From the NCBI GenBank assembly GCA_035236585.1, contig CP141132.1:27487445-27551444 (forward strand): a DNA stretch of 64,000 bases. Reading direction: 5' to 3'. The notes beneath the pieces are model-generated. The model searched no databases and was not told the origin of the DNA. It was given only the letters and a program-made list of their open reading frames with translations. Positions within the stretch are counted from its first letter, which is position 1; every line of letters starts with the position of its first letter. Shown one piece after another: positions 35,680 to 48,209 of this stretch. This DNA comes from Warburgia ugandensis (lineage: Eukaryota > Streptophyta > Magnoliopsida > Canellales > Canellaceae). Position numbers and translations under genes: made by a program.

Positions 35680-38252
35680 TGTGATTACCCGGGTTTTCTC
35701 ATGCATTTTTAAATGCAATATCTAATTCCTAAGGCAGGATGCATCCCTATTTGAAAACCATTTTATGAAAACCATGCAATGCAGCAAAAAATCTTTGGTT
35801 TTAAACTCATTTTAAAAACCACGAGTGACATTAGCTTTCACAACCACCAAAGTAGTTTTTGAAAAACTTTAGAAATCATAAGTGTTTTCCCAGGTCTATC
35901 CAGTCGCAACTCACAACCCAACTGTAAATAAATACAAATACATGTCCATAGGGTAGAGAGTTTAATCATATGTATAGTTGTCTCCTTTGTTTATTCACTT
36001 GCTCGTAGCACTAATATCTCCCGAGGCGTCTTCTATTTGTAAGCGGAACTATGCTGAAAAATGTTAAGGATAGGGTGAGTATATACAATACTCAGTATGA
36101 GTCTATCACTACTAGTTTTGCAATGCATGCTATGTTTAAAATCATATGCTCTTAAAAACATGTGCATGTTCGAACAATCACGTTCAATATCGATATTAAA
36201 AACCACTATCGAATTGAAATACTGACGACTTAAAGAATAGCATAATCCAAGTTGAAAGTATCATATATCATAAATATAATGATATGCATAAGATGCTCAA
36301 CTGAATCCAACTCATGGATATCTGGTATGGTCAACCAACCTCATGTCATGCCATATGCAATGCAAATAAATCCTCAAACCATAGGGTCCAACTATGCCCA
36401 CGACCTCGCCACCGTGTGGTCCTCGGGTACCTGAGGACACAGGGTCATATGCCTCCACGGGACATATGACACTTCAACCCAGTGCCGTGACACCAATGGT
36501 AGCCCCCTGTACCACATGCAGTCGAAGCAGGGACGTTACCCTTTTTGGGCATGGTACCCATCCACCTAATAGTGGTAGAGGCTGAAGGCCAACTCAAACC
36601 TCTCGCCATAGCGCCTAAGAACTTATCAGCCCAAATCATATCAGATCAAACAAGCAAAAACATCTTTTTCAAAACTTGTCCTCTTTGGGTCCCTCACAAC
36701 TGCCTGGCCCTCACAACTGCCTACCCAGCATCTTTTGGGCACTTCAGCGTCTTTTGGTAACCCTCAAGGACATGCAATCATTTCAAAAACTCAATGCTCA
36801 CAAATCATGCAATATATGCATTTGTTTGCAAAACATATCTATGCATAATGTATATGCAATTATTTGCAAAACATATCTATGCATAATGTATATGCACTTA
36901 TTTGCAAAACATATCTATGCATAAAGCATTTATCATATGTATGCTGAATTAAGTCATGCTAAGCAAGTTATATAACTTATACTTAAAACATGCATTCAAA
37001 ATAATCATGGTTCTTTTTAAAAGTCTAGTAACGATAGAGCACCTACCTCAAAGTCTCCTAGAGTTGCATCCTTTATCACTTCAACCCCTCCCTGGGTCTC
37101 ATTTATAAACTCCTGGGTATGAATGGATACAAGGAGTCCTTATTAATTTCAATCCATTTAGGCATTAGACCACTAGATCTGCTATTTAGGGTCAATGGTC
37201 CTTGCCTAATTCATTGTGAGGCTTGATCCTATGATGTGGATCTACTATTCCATAGCTAACTCTGTAAATTGTCCTCTAATCCTAACTTTATAGTCTTATT
37301 GGGTTTGCGTGTCCAAGTTCCCAGGACACTCGTGCATCCTGGTTGGACCGTGACTGCCTCACGTGCGTGCGCGCCTAAAGGCCGTGCCAGGGACCGCGTT
37401 TTGCACGCGCACATGCATGTTCAAGTGACGCGCATCATCGCACGGATGCACCTTGTAGCATGTCAAGTCTCAGCTCCCAAGGTAGCCCATGCACCTTGGT
37501 CGAGCCAGGACCCGTGCCCCATGTCGCGTGTGCACCTAAAGGCTGCACCTGGGACAGTGTACGCACTATCGTACACCTAGAACCCATCCCAGGGACCCAA
37601 TCCCAGGTGCACGTGTAGCAAGGCATCCCTGGGACGCCTAGTTCGTGCAGGGCCGGCCCAAGCCTGCTTGGAGCATTTTCCGGCCAGGAAACCCTGCTGG
37701 AAATGTCTAGGAAATGCTAGATCCAGCATGGATCTAGCCTGAAAGGTGGAGGAACCAAAGAAGGGAGGTAAGGACGTCTTACCTGGGCAGCCTGGGCAGT
37801 GCCCATTGCCAGTGATGGAACCCCATTTCCATCTGAAACCCCATCTTGCCGGAATTATGTGTTTGTCTGAACCCACGAAGCGGAAAACCCCAATGTCAGA
37901 CCAGAGCAAGAGGAGAGGGGGGAATGGAAGAATGGCCGGCCCGACTAGGGCCTGGCCATTGCCGAAAATTGTAGGGAACTGGGTTTTCGTTTCTAGCCAG
38001 AAACCCCAACCTCAATGACTGGAAACGGGGAGATGGGGTTCTTACAGAGGGGAGAAGGCGATGCCCCTCAATGGCAGTGCCGCCCTTTTCCCTGGGGTTT
38101 TCTAGAGAAATCGGGATTGAGGGTTTTCTAGAGGGGTCTAGAGGTTGAAGATGATAGGGGGTGCCGTTATCAAAATGGCCCCCTACGTTTTTCGTCCTTT
38201 TTCGTTTTAAACGTTTTCTGTTTAAATTCCAGAAATACCCCTATCTTTAAAA
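35680..38252 (-). mobile_element. Family D LTR, partial, inverted copy
   Basis: On the minus strand it ends GAAAACCCGGGTAATCACA at 35680 and follows the D LTR inward, with the GC-rich repeat block at 37310-37630 and the 19-nt motif at 38156-38174. The first 200 bp or so of the LTR are not present. It is clearly more diverged than the two LTRs of element D. The TATA box position reads poorly. Frames at 36394-36640 mirror those at 23400-23600 and are not genes. Confidence 0.85.
37310..37630 (-). repeat. GC-rich tandem repeats in the inverted D LTR
   Basis: Two related units, with ATCCTGGTTGGACC near 37336 and ACCTTGGTCGAGCC near 37491, about 155 bp apart and each followed by a GCGCCTAAAGGCCGTGCC-like box. 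This corresponds to the 180-bp array of the 5' D LTR. Confidence 0.6.
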
Positions 38253-38941
38253 GAGATGGTAATGGACATCCAAACTTAGTGGATGCATTCAACTCATGGT
38301 CCCTTCCTCTATCTCTTCTTCTCATTGCCACCTAAGATGGGACGTCTAACTCTAATAGACACCCCCTCCTTAGATCTTCACCTTTTCATTCTCTGTCTAG
38401 CCTCTTCCATTTCTTCTTTCTTTCACTCTAAAGTGGAACATTCAATTTTAATGAATGGTTCCCACCTTGGTTGCTTCCCTTTCCTTATCCAACTGCTTTA
38501 TGTTCAATCTTAATAAATGTTTTCCACCTCAAGCTCTCTTCTTTTGTTTATTTCATCTCATTTCCACCCCAAAGTGGAACGTCTAAAACATGTGGATACA
38601 CTTCACTTTGGTTTCCTTCTTTTCCTTTTGTTTTATCATCCCTAAGGCCACCTTCTTGTTTGAGCCACTAGCATAGCAATCTTTTTTTTTACTCTCTCCT
38701 AAGAAGGCTACCCTATTCATAAAGATTCTAGCCAACATGAAGCATAAACCCTTTTTCTCATTCCCCCTTTTTGTTTTCTTTTCTAAATGGTTGGGTTTCC
38801 TTTTAGGCAAATTGCTAGGAGGCCCCTTCTATGCAAGCCTTAGTACCAATTTTCTAGAGGATTTTATTGGGTATGGTTGAGATATACAAGGGAGAGGGGC
38901 ATGTTGAGAGACTTCCCTCTTTACTTGTCTGCTACAAGTAA
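38253..38941 (+). repeat. Pyrimidine-rich stretch with imperfect 70-95 bp tandem repeats
   Basis: The word CTAAAGTGGAACrTTCAA or a relative recurs near 38331, 38428 and 38571, with a weaker match at 38497, each followed by a C/T-rich run. This resembles the middle of LTR B, but I cannot place it firmly. No gene is visible; the frames here come from the low-complexity pyrimidines. Confidence 0.5.
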
Positions 38942-39955
38942 TGTTGTTAAGTGTTCAATTTTGGCCAAAATATGCTTAATTTAACATATGGATGGATCGT
39001 CTAACTAATCAATTTTGAAATTTTGGATTAAAATATGCATATTAGCTCCAATTAACCATTCAATAGTTGATTTGAAAATTTTAATGGTTAGATGATCATC
39101 AGAGTTGATCAGATGTATGAAGCATAGTCCAGATGATTTTAATTTAGTTTATCTGTTGTGGATCAACCAAATTGAGAATTAGATGGTTCAAATTGAGCTT
39201 ATTAATACTAAATCATCTTCATTAAGAGCACTAAAATGTAAGATGGACCCAGAAGATAGCAAATTAGCAAAAAAAAAAGCATCCATGAAGAAGGATACTA
39301 ACATGATCCTTAAAGAGATCAATAAAAGGAGGGAAAGAGACATGTTATAACAAAAGAAAGAGATGTGTTGTATAAGACATTAGATAGGCTCTATAACAAA
39401 GACGGAGCACTTTGGAAGGAGGAGGAAAAATAGAATAAAGAGAGAGGCCCCATTGTGAAAGCCTTCTTGCCTTCTCTCACTATTTTCTTCATCTCCTTAA
39501 CTTATCTCTCTCCCTCTATTCTCTCCTTCCCATTCTCCCTTTCTCTTTCTCATCCTGCCTCTTTTGGTTTCTTTCTCTATAGAATAACCCAATCCCTCTT
39601 TCTCTCTATGTCTCTCATCATATCTCTTTACTCATCACCAGATTTCTCTCCCTTTAGTTTTCATCTATCAGTTTTTCCCTTTGTTTTATGTCATCGACTT
39701 TCCTTTGTTTCTTTCATTTTTCATCCATATGCTTCAACCATAGTTCTTTTTAACCATGTGTTCCCTTCTTCTATTCATTGCTATTTCATCATTTTCTTCT
39801 CTATCACCTTAATAGTGTCTCCCATTCATTACTAGTAGAATCATTCCATGTTTCTTACAATGTTTCAATCACCAAAGGAGGCCCAAGTTTCACCATCTTC
39901 CTCCTTTATTTCCTTCACTTTTACATTGGGTCAATTACTAGATTATTAGAGTATT
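38942..39955 (+). mobile_element. Family E LTR, 5' part
   Basis: TGTTGTTAAGTGTTCAATTT then follows the E LTR at 40999 for about 1 kb, including GTTGATCAGATGTATGAAGCA and the AGAGAGAGGCCCC region, at roughly 85% identity by eye. It is the upstream LTR of the short E element. Confidence 0.75.
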
Positions 39956-40998
39956 ACCTTTAAAATTTTGGAAGTTCATTGAATCTGATAGATTATAGAA
40001 AACCTACAAAAGGATTTAGGCCATCCCTGTTATTAACCTAGACACATAAAGCCTACCTAAGAGTATTTTTACTACTAATTAGCCAGCTTGAGCCTTTTAT
40101 ATAAGCCTTTTCTTTTCCCACACAAATTATCACTTTACCCATATTAACCTAGTATAAATTATCCATTACCTATTTTCTTCAAAAGATAAACTATAGATGA
40201 ATGAAGATATGCTTTTTAGTTTCAACAAAAGTAGACATGTGAATATTAAAAAATGAAATGTTCTTCAAAGAGATTCAAGTGTTGAAAACCAGAAGATGAA
40301 GAGAATAAAATTTGAAGAATGTGCAAAAATGAAGAAATATTAACTTTGGCACCAAGTAAAGAAGAATTGCCAACTTTAGTAGAAGACCTGTACTTATTTT
40401 TGAAGAATTTTGAATACCCTTTCCTAAGCCTGCATTTCTTCCAAGTTAAAGACCAATTGATTCTAGGATGATTATAGGCTTAATGAGGATATGAAGTCAT
40501 ATGATTTAAAGTGTACTATGTCTAAGTATTCAAAGGTAATGGTATCCATTCTAAAGGGATTAAAAATAAAATTCCTTAGTACCTCATATCCCTTCATGGA
40601 TATATGTGAGATAAATTTGTTTTTATTGACTTTGGTCATATATAATAAAGAGAAATATGATTTGAAACCTTTTTTGAGTTATGTCCAATAAGTGAGGACT
40701 AATATAAAAACATATTTCAGATAGAGTTCAAAAGATATAGTCTACTTATAGATAAAGATTAATGTATATGTAGACTATACAAGCACACTCTTTGAGATCT
40801 GAGCTCAAGTGGAATGTATTTAACATATGGGTAGGGATTTGAATTCTCAATTCAATTTTATTTGTATGCTAAAGTTGATAGAGATATTAAAGATAATTCT
40901 TTGAGAAAAAGTGGGAGTTGACTTAAAAATAATTTTTAGAATTTTGAGATTGGTTTTTTGCATATTTTGATCGAGTCAGCAAAATGCTAGTTGGGGGA
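39956..40998 (+). mobile_element. Interior of the short E element (post-pol region only)
   Basis: AT-rich 3' interior like that of beta (14336-14848): CTTTTATATAAGCCTTTTC and ATTATCCATTACCTATTTTC blocks. It ends in the PPT TTGGGGGA at 40991-40998. No gag or pol sequence is recognised, so this is a short remnant. Confidence 0.65.
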
Positions 40999-42980
40999 TG
41001 TGTTAAGTGTTCAATTTTGGCCAAAATACCCTCAATGTAGCATATGATAAATCATCTAACTAATCAATTTTAAAATTTTAGATTAAAATATTCATTCTAA
41101 CTCCAATTGACCATCCAACCATTGATTTGTAAAATTTAATGGTCAAATATCATCAGAGTTGATCAGATGTATGAAGCACTATTTAGATGATTTTAATTGA
41201 GTTTATGTGGTGCAGATCAATTAAATTAAGAATTGGATGGTTTAGATTGAGCTAATCCATACAAAATCATCTTCATCAAAAGAACAACAAGGCAAGATGG
41301 ACGTGGGAGATCGCCAATGAGAATAAAGCATACTTGAAGAAGGATTCTAATATGAGCCTAATAGAGATCTATGAAAGGAGGGAAAGAGATGTGTTATAAC
41401 GATAGAAAGAGTCATGTTGCATAAGGAGATTGCATAGGCTATATAACAAAGATGGAGTACTTTGGAAGCAAGAGGAAAAATAGAAGATAGAGAGAGGCCC
41501 CATCATGGAAGGCTTCTCTTGCCATTCTCTTCTTCTCCCTGACTTATCTCTCTCCCTCTATTCTCTCTTTCTCACTCTCCCTTTCTCCTTTCACCTTGTC
41601 TCTTTCAAATTTCTTTCTCCATAAAAGAACTCAAACCCTCATTCTCTCTATCTCTCTCAACATATCTCTTTACCCATCACCCCTTCTCTCCCTTTAGTTC
41701 TCATTTGTTAGTTATCCCCTTTGTTTTTTGTCATCGGTTTCCCTTGTTTCTTTCAATTTTCATCCTTATGATTCAATCATAGTTTTTTTTTTTTTTTCCC
41801 TACCATGTTTCCCAGCTTCTATTCATTGTCTTTTCATAATTTTCTTCTCTATCATCTCAATATTGTTTCCCCTTCATTACCAGTTGAATCATTCCTTATT
41901 TCTTACAGTGTTTCAGTCACCATAGTGAGCCCAGTGTTTCTAGACATTATATTTTTTCTATGTTTCTTCAACTATTTTTCCCTTCTATCCATCACTGATC
42001 TTCAATGCTAGTACAATTTCCTATTTTTTCAACCATGCTAATCCCTGTTAATCACCAATTTTCTTCCATTTTCACTAAATTCTCACCAAATTCTTTCATC
42101 TTTGCAAGCATCCATTCATTTAAGTAAAACCCAAATTTGGTTTTCCTTTAAATCCCCCATCTCCCCTTCTTTTCATATTTCAAACAATGACTCCTACATT
42201 ATTCTATTTCTCTCAATTATGGTTGAGGAAGAAGAGAAATATTTGTAAAGAATTCCAATTCTATCTTGACCTCAAACTCCTTAATTCCTTATACATCCTA
42301 GTTTTGTCTTTTAATTAATTTGTATTTTTCCTTATTCTTGTTTTTCTTTATCTCCCTTCCGTTTTATTCTTACATTAATCCAGGGGTAAAGTAATTCAAT
42401 CACATTTTATTAAAGCATATTTGAATCAATGGTTTAGCTTAAACCAACAGGATAACTGTATTTCCTAATCTTTTTCTCATCCAATTTTTAATCAATTCTC
42501 TAATCTTCACCTAGGATAATTCCCAACTAATCCATCAGTTTTGATCTGCATTCTAAAATCCAAAATCTGGATCTAAACTCCCCAAATCTCCCATTCATTC
42601 CTTAGTCGAGATTATTAAATTTTTAGGAGATCTTGTTAATCCAATTGTTGAATCATTAATCAATGATATTAATAAGTGTGTGATGAAGGTTGATTGACTT
42701 TGATGTGACTAGGAGAAGAAATTTCCATGATCAAACTAAGGAACTAGATTGTGGTTCTTATTTCATTTAATTTTCTATCTTTTTTAGTTTATAATTTTGT
42801 AATCTTCATTAAATTAATAGATTTTAATTGTGAATTCATTTTTATTGAAAATATATTATTTTTTAATTTTTAGCTAATTAAATTTTATTTAAACTCTATT
42901 TTCATTTAGTCGAGTCCCAGTGGGCTTGACCAGTGCTTGCACAAGTTATATTACAATAACTCATGCTTTTATGGTAAACA
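40999..42980 (+). mobile_element. Family E 3' LTR (about 2.0 kb)
   Basis: TGTGTTAAGTGTTCAATTTT after the PPT, with a CTATATAA box at 41439 and an end at ATGGTAAACA. The minus copy of gamma (44962-46877) is of the same size and ends GGAAAACA. Its C/T-rich middle produces incidental frames. Confidence 0.75.
41439..41446 (+). promoter_or_regulatory. TATA-like box of LTR E
   Basis: GGCTATATAACAAAG lies 440 bp from the LTR start. The upstream copy reads GGCTCTATAACAAAG at about 39390. It is a weak but consistent core-promoter candidate. Confidence 0.4.
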
Positions 42981-43527
42981 AAGGCGTTGCAAAACGGAAG
43001 TTTAAGTGTGTAAATAGGAGTGAACGTGTAATGTTCGTGGTGAATGACCCAATGAAGGAGTCCTATAGTGGACACTCCACAGGAAGTTTTATTTACTTTG
43101 TTTCTTTCCTCCTTACTAATGTATTCAATTACCTTGTAATCAAGTTTCATTAATGAAAGTAGTTTTCAAGTTTTTAGTTAGTTTGATTTTCTTGTATTAT
43201 TTTCTTGCTTTAGTTTAAGTTGCTTTATTTTGATGTTTAAACTTATTCACTTTCCTTAATCATTGGCTAGGTTAAAGTGGGGTAATCTAAGCTTAATTGA
43301 ATGTCATTTGTCAAAGAGTTTCTATGAGACCAACCTTTATTTGCTAGGATATTCTATAATAGCTCATGCACTTATGGTATTATTTAAAGAATGTAAGGAG
43401 TTGTAAAGAAGAAGTTCAATTTCACAAAGAAGAAGTGAATGTGTAAAGTTCCTTGTTGAGTGACACAACAAAGGAGTCCTATAGCCAACACTCTAGCCGT
43501 ATACAAGAAACTTTTCTTTATTTATTT
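42945..43527 (+). repeat. Imperfect direct repeat, 414-bp spacing
   Basis: The block 42945-43107 (ATTACAATAACTCATGC, AAGGCGTTGCAAA, GAAGGAGTCCTATAG) recurs at 43358-43527 (TCTATAATAGCTCATGC, AAGGAGTTGTAAA, AAAGGAGTCCTATAG). The part between is the 3' portion of a C LTR (compare minus strand 58170-58590). A (TTTA)n run at 43516-43537 ends the second unit. Confidence 0.65.
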
Positions 43528-43963
43528 ATTTATTTATGAATTTGATATACTGGGAAATATGGCATGTAATACCTCTACTTTATTATCTTCTAGCTCTAGA
43601 ATTCACTTAGATATCACTAATTAGGGTTTATTTCACATTTTGCAAGATTGGCGTACAATTGAGAGAAACACATTTTTGGCAATAAAAGCCCTAGAAAGAG
43701 CAAGCCCAATATCCAAGGAACATCATGGGCCCACATTCCATAAACCATAAAGTCCTAAAGCTCAAAATTTTATGAGGGTGTTGTTATTAGAGTCATAGTA
43801 GTCAAAAACCCTAAGTGAAAGATAGACAATATCCATAATAAAGAGGGTGGTCTTATCGAAAGTAAAGATGATAGAACTTCCCATGCATGCATGCAAATAT
43901 TCCACCACATTTGGAAACTTCTTAGGAAAGCTCACATCCAACAACAAGGATACATACATACAT

Positions 43964-43966
43964 AGA

Positions 43967-44002
<36 letters not shown>
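43964..44002 (+). repeat. (GA)n and (GACAGA)n microsatellite
   Basis: Pure GA run followed by three GACAGA units. Confidence 0.9.
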
Positions 44003-44003
<1 letters not shown>

Positions 44004-44029
44004 CTTTTGTTGAAACATAACAAGTCGGA

Positions 44030-44500
44030 GACTAGGAAGCTGCATTCATTTATGAAACGTCGACACGTGGGAAGGGTTGACTCTCCTCATCGCTCAAGCA
44101 TGCCTGGATGATTGAGAATCTCGAGAACCTTTCTGAACATCCATCTTCGCAAGGCAATTTGAAAAGGAGTATATCCCTCTGTGTAGTGCCTTCAAAAACA
44201 CTTTGATTTTCGAGAATGATTCTCTTTCAGGTTTAATGGGATTCAAAAATGATGCTTCCTTGGATGTGTGGAACATGGATTAACATTATGTCATTCCTAC
44301 AAGTAATCCCCCATCTAGGACTGGAAGAAGTGCTGTATGAGGACTTCGAGATCAAATATAGAATGTTTTTTTCCATTCCTTGTGAGCCACTTATTTCTCC
44401 ACAACAAGAGATCAAAGTGATTTTACTCTTTTTTCCCAATAAGTTGATGGTGTTACACCATTGGGATACTTCAAAGAAACTTGAGTACATGAATACTTAT
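44030..44500. other. Insert of unknown origin in a C LTR; possible ankyrin-repeat gene fragment
   Basis: The other C copies lack this stretch of about 470 bp. Composition is more balanced than its surroundings. On the minus strand, 44190-44107 can be read as a short peptide containing GYTPFQIALRRW and KVLEIL, which resembles one ankyrin repeat (G-x-TPLxxA). No intact gene is present: the longest frames (102 codons plus, 44249-44557; 85 codons minus, 44233-44490) are not recognised. It could be a captured host gene fragment or unknown repeat DNA. The ankyrin reading is weak. Confidence 0.3.
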
Positions 44501-44961
44501 TTTGTTCACTCTCTCTCTTACTCAACCAAAAGAGGGGACCACACTAAGGAGTCATGATTTTCCCATGAAATGTACTACACCCCTTGATTCCATGATTTCA
44601 CATGAAACAAATAAGGAAGATATAAGGAGAATAAATAAGGTGAAGAGGGATATAAGTTATGAGAAATCTACAACTGGCATTCATCCTTACTTTTGAATTA
44701 TTCAAAGGCCAAGATCTATCCTTGCCAATGGACATCCTAAGTAGCCAATGAGAATACAATTAAACAAAGATGGACCAATGGAAATCAATACCACAATATA
44801 GACCAAAATAGAATCCCATTGGTGGAGATATTTTTAGTGGGTTGCCTACTTAAATTTGAGAAAATGTCCTTTTCCAATGGCAAAGATGTCCTCCACTTCT
44901 TAAATGCTATTGGCTAGAGAAAATTAGAATCAAGGAGAACACCTAGAGTGGATAATGTTAA

Positions 44962-46877
44962 TGTTTTCCATAAGTGCACCGGCTATTGTAGTATAGCTAT
45001 GCAAATACGAGTCGATCTCACAGGGACTCATTTTAGAATTTTGGAGTTTTTAATAAAATTTAATTATTTAAAATTCAATTTAATTGACAAAAATTAACAA
45101 AAAAATTCAGACTTCATCTGTAGTTTACCAATGAAATTTCAGAAGTCTAATTTTAGGAAGAACAGAAAAGGAAACTATAAAACCTTAATTAAAACTAAAA
45201 CTAGAAAAATCTAATTTCCTAGCTTAAGTACTGTCAATTTCATCACTTTGAGTATAAGAAACCTTGATCATACTCCTTAACTATATTCAATATGTCCAGG
45301 ATTAGTGATCTAGCGGATGAATTTGTCAGATTCATCAATTTGTTAGAGATCTAATCAAATTAAGGAATTTCATGATTAATGGCTTAGATCTGTTTTTAGA
45401 ATCCAAAGTGAAGATCAAGAACAATAATTAATGTAGAAACTATCCTAAAACATGCCATAAAATTTAATTGAATTTTTGAAGTAAAATAGACAAGAAATTA
45501 AAGATTATCCATGGTTAAACTAGTACCGTTAATTGAGTTAAATAGTAACAAAATAGCATAGAGCACGAATAACTCATTACAAAATAACAAAAAATGTGAA
45601 TAAGCATAGTATTAGGTCATGAAATGTAATTTTAAATAATCTTGCAAGGGTAATTTTGGAAATTTTCCCAAAACTCCTGTAAAAGAGAGTTTGCTTTGCT
45701 GAACACAATGGACTCTGTTGGAGAAAATCCCTGGAATTGATGAGATAGGTAGATAGTTGGGCATGCTCATGTTCTAGGTTCGTTGTCTAGTATCGTTCAG
45801 AGTAGATGGTGTGCCAGCCAGAGTGGGGAGGTGCCCAGGTGTGATTCTAGACGTCGCCTTGTCTGAGGTGATAGGGAAGTTGATGGAGATCTGGTCTGTT
45901 TGAAAAAAAAAAAAAAAGGATGCCTAGGAAGAGCGTCATCTGGTGCCAACATGAAGAGAAGATGGTTTGGAAGGATGGAAGATGATGGGAACAAAGGAAT
46001 GCCAGACTAGTGGTGAGATGCTACGTGGAGAGGAGGAATGAAAGGAGAGGTGTACTGATTTGTGCGGTGAATGGAGGAAAACAAGAGAGATGGGTTTGGT
46101 GGGTGATGTGGTGTGCATAAGATGCTCGGCTGTTCGTTGTGGCTTCATAAGAATGATGATGGGTGGAGTTGGGATGATATGGACAGCAAGGAAGGTGGCT
46201 GGGTAATAGAGACAGATTCGGTAGATCGAGTAAGTAAGAGGAAAAAGCTGAGAGAGGGAAAGAGGATAAGAAGAGAAAGTAGAAGGAGGAAGCAGGGTAA
46301 GAGATGAGGGACATGAGGAAAGTTTGAATGTGAAGAGAGGGCCGGTGAGACATAGGAGAAGAGAAAAGAGAATGGTTGTTAACATGGAAGATATTTGTAA
46401 ATAAGAGAACTCCAAATCAAAAACCAAAGAGGAAAGTAGTAAGACAACTAAAAAACTCAAAAACTCCCAAAACTCCTCTAGGGTTCCCCTCTTTGTACAC
46501 TTTTTCCTTTCCTAATCTTTCTCTAACTCTTTCCTTGAAGAGGTAGATTCCTATTAGGAAACTCCTCTTCTTCCTTTTAGGACTCTTGCCTTATTGATAT
46601 TCACTTGATCTACACCCTTGAACATAGATCAAAGCCATCCAACCCTCCTTTAGTTGATCTACAAAAACAAAGACTAGATTAGAATCATCTGAACTACACA
46701 TTAATCATCTAATAAGCTCTAATGATCATCTGATTATTGATTTTGAAAAATTAAGGTTTGAATGGTCAATTTGAGCTAAATTTAAAATCAAGCCAAATTT
46801 TGAAAATTTGAATGGTTGCATAATCTAATTGAATGCTAAACTAAGGGTCTTTTAGCCAAAATTAAACACTTAACACA
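44962..46877 (-). mobile_element. Family E 3' LTR of gamma
   Basis: The minus strand reads TGTGTTAAGTGTTTAATTTT from 46877 and ends CTTATGGAAAACA at 44962. The last 200 bp align with 42780-42980. It contains a 15-nt A run at 45903-45917. Its purine-rich middle (45930-46440) produces serine/proline-rich incidental frames on the minus strand. Confidence 0.75.
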
Positions 46878-46888
46878 CACCCCAACTA

Positions 46889-48200
46889 GCATTTTGCTTG
46901 TCCCGAGCAAAACATGTAGAAAACTATTTTACACAAAACTAGTACAAGGTGCCACTCTCGTAGGTACTCACGATTGCATTTAGGACATGCAACAAGCCCT
47001 TGAACCGCTAGGTTACCCCTAGTGGATGAGTTATGCCTCATGAGGGTTTGTAGTAAATATACCCACAAAATTCAATAAGGTTGAGTCCCCTATTTTATCT
47101 CAAAGAATCTTCATTCATTAGCAACTTTAATAATTTTTCACAACTTAATGAAGAGGATTTAACAATTTTACACACCATACACATATTAGAGACATTTTAT
47201 TTGAGCTATTTCTTAAAGTACATATGTGTGTGTACAACCACATAAATCTTGACTTCTAACTAGATATGCTTACATTCCATTGGAAATATGCCTTGACCTC
47301 AAATCCTCATAGGTATATGCTCAGAAATAAAACTCTTAGATGAGGGGTTTAAACATATTTCTCTCATTATGTGACCGAATCCAACAAGTTGATGGTTAAC
47401 ATAAATCTTCTAAACGCTCATGAGACAAAGGAAAGTGATCCCTAAGAGTGGATGTTATCACCAAGAATATGAGGGGTCTTTTACCTTAATTCTTTCTTTT
47501 TTTCTCCTCTTTAAGGCTATGTCCACATAAGATCAATAGGTCTTTCACTAGGACAAAATGTAGTCTTAGGACAGGTTCAGAAAAGAAAGGTATAAAGATT
47601 TCAAGGGTTTAAAATTGAGCAGATGACTTCAATGAATATCTGCTAGGACAACTTTTCTTTTTGATTTTGTTCTTGAAGTGAATTTCTCTTTCAGATTTTT
47701 GTCTTTCTTTTTTCTTTTTCTTTTTTCCACTTTTTTTTTCTTTGGAAGAAAGATAGCTAATTTTTCTCACTTCTTTGATTTTTTGTCCTATTTTTGAACC
47801 TTTTCTACTCCACTCATTTTGAAGATGGGTAGTGGTTATTTATTTTATTGGGTTATTCTAGGTTAAGGTGAATGGGGTTAAGAAAGAAAAAGGCTTAATA
47901 ACAGGCTCAAAAGGCTAACAAGTGGTATACCATATTGGGTAAGCTTTATATCTCTGGGTTGAGCAAGGATGGCTTATATCATTCCTTAGGTTTCCTAAAG
48001 CTTATCAGATTCAATAAATTTCTAGAATTAAAGCATTACTCTTATTTATTCTTGATCTTTAACCAAAATAAGGATAACAAGATCACACAAATGCATGTAC
48101 ACTAAAGAAATTATGGAATTACTTATAACTCTCTAAAAGAAGATAATCTCAAACTCTCACTAGGTTATAGGTCTCCACTAGTTTTCCTCAGGGTCTCTAA
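46889..48200 (-). mobile_element. Post-pol region of gamma
   Basis: Non-coding 3' interior. Shares GTAAGCATATC, GAGGTCAAGGCAT and the CATGAGGCATAACTCATCCAC region with beta (17508-17896). Lower part 47640-47780 is T-rich. No gene seen. Confidence 0.65.
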
Positions 48201-48209
48201 GTCATTCCT

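Larger units (their letters stand above)
43543..44961 (+). mobile_element. Family C LTR, start, with an insert
   Basis: TGATATACTGGGAAATATGG aligns with 20557 onward. It contains (GA)n and (GACAGA)n at 43964-44002 and an unrelated insert at about 44030-44500. After the insert C sequence resumes (AAAGAGGGGACCACAC). It is bounded on the right by the LTR of gamma. Confidence 0.65.

Noticed and set aside
45903-45917. A15 run as a possible SINE or LINE tail
   Set aside because: It lies within LTR E, where the other copy has a T run on the opposite strand; no Pol III boxes or target duplication were seen.
46021-46460. Open frames of 174 and 110 codons on the minus strand
   Set aside because: Low-complexity serine/proline/leucine translation of the purine-rich middle of LTR E; no domain, and overlapping frames are equally long.
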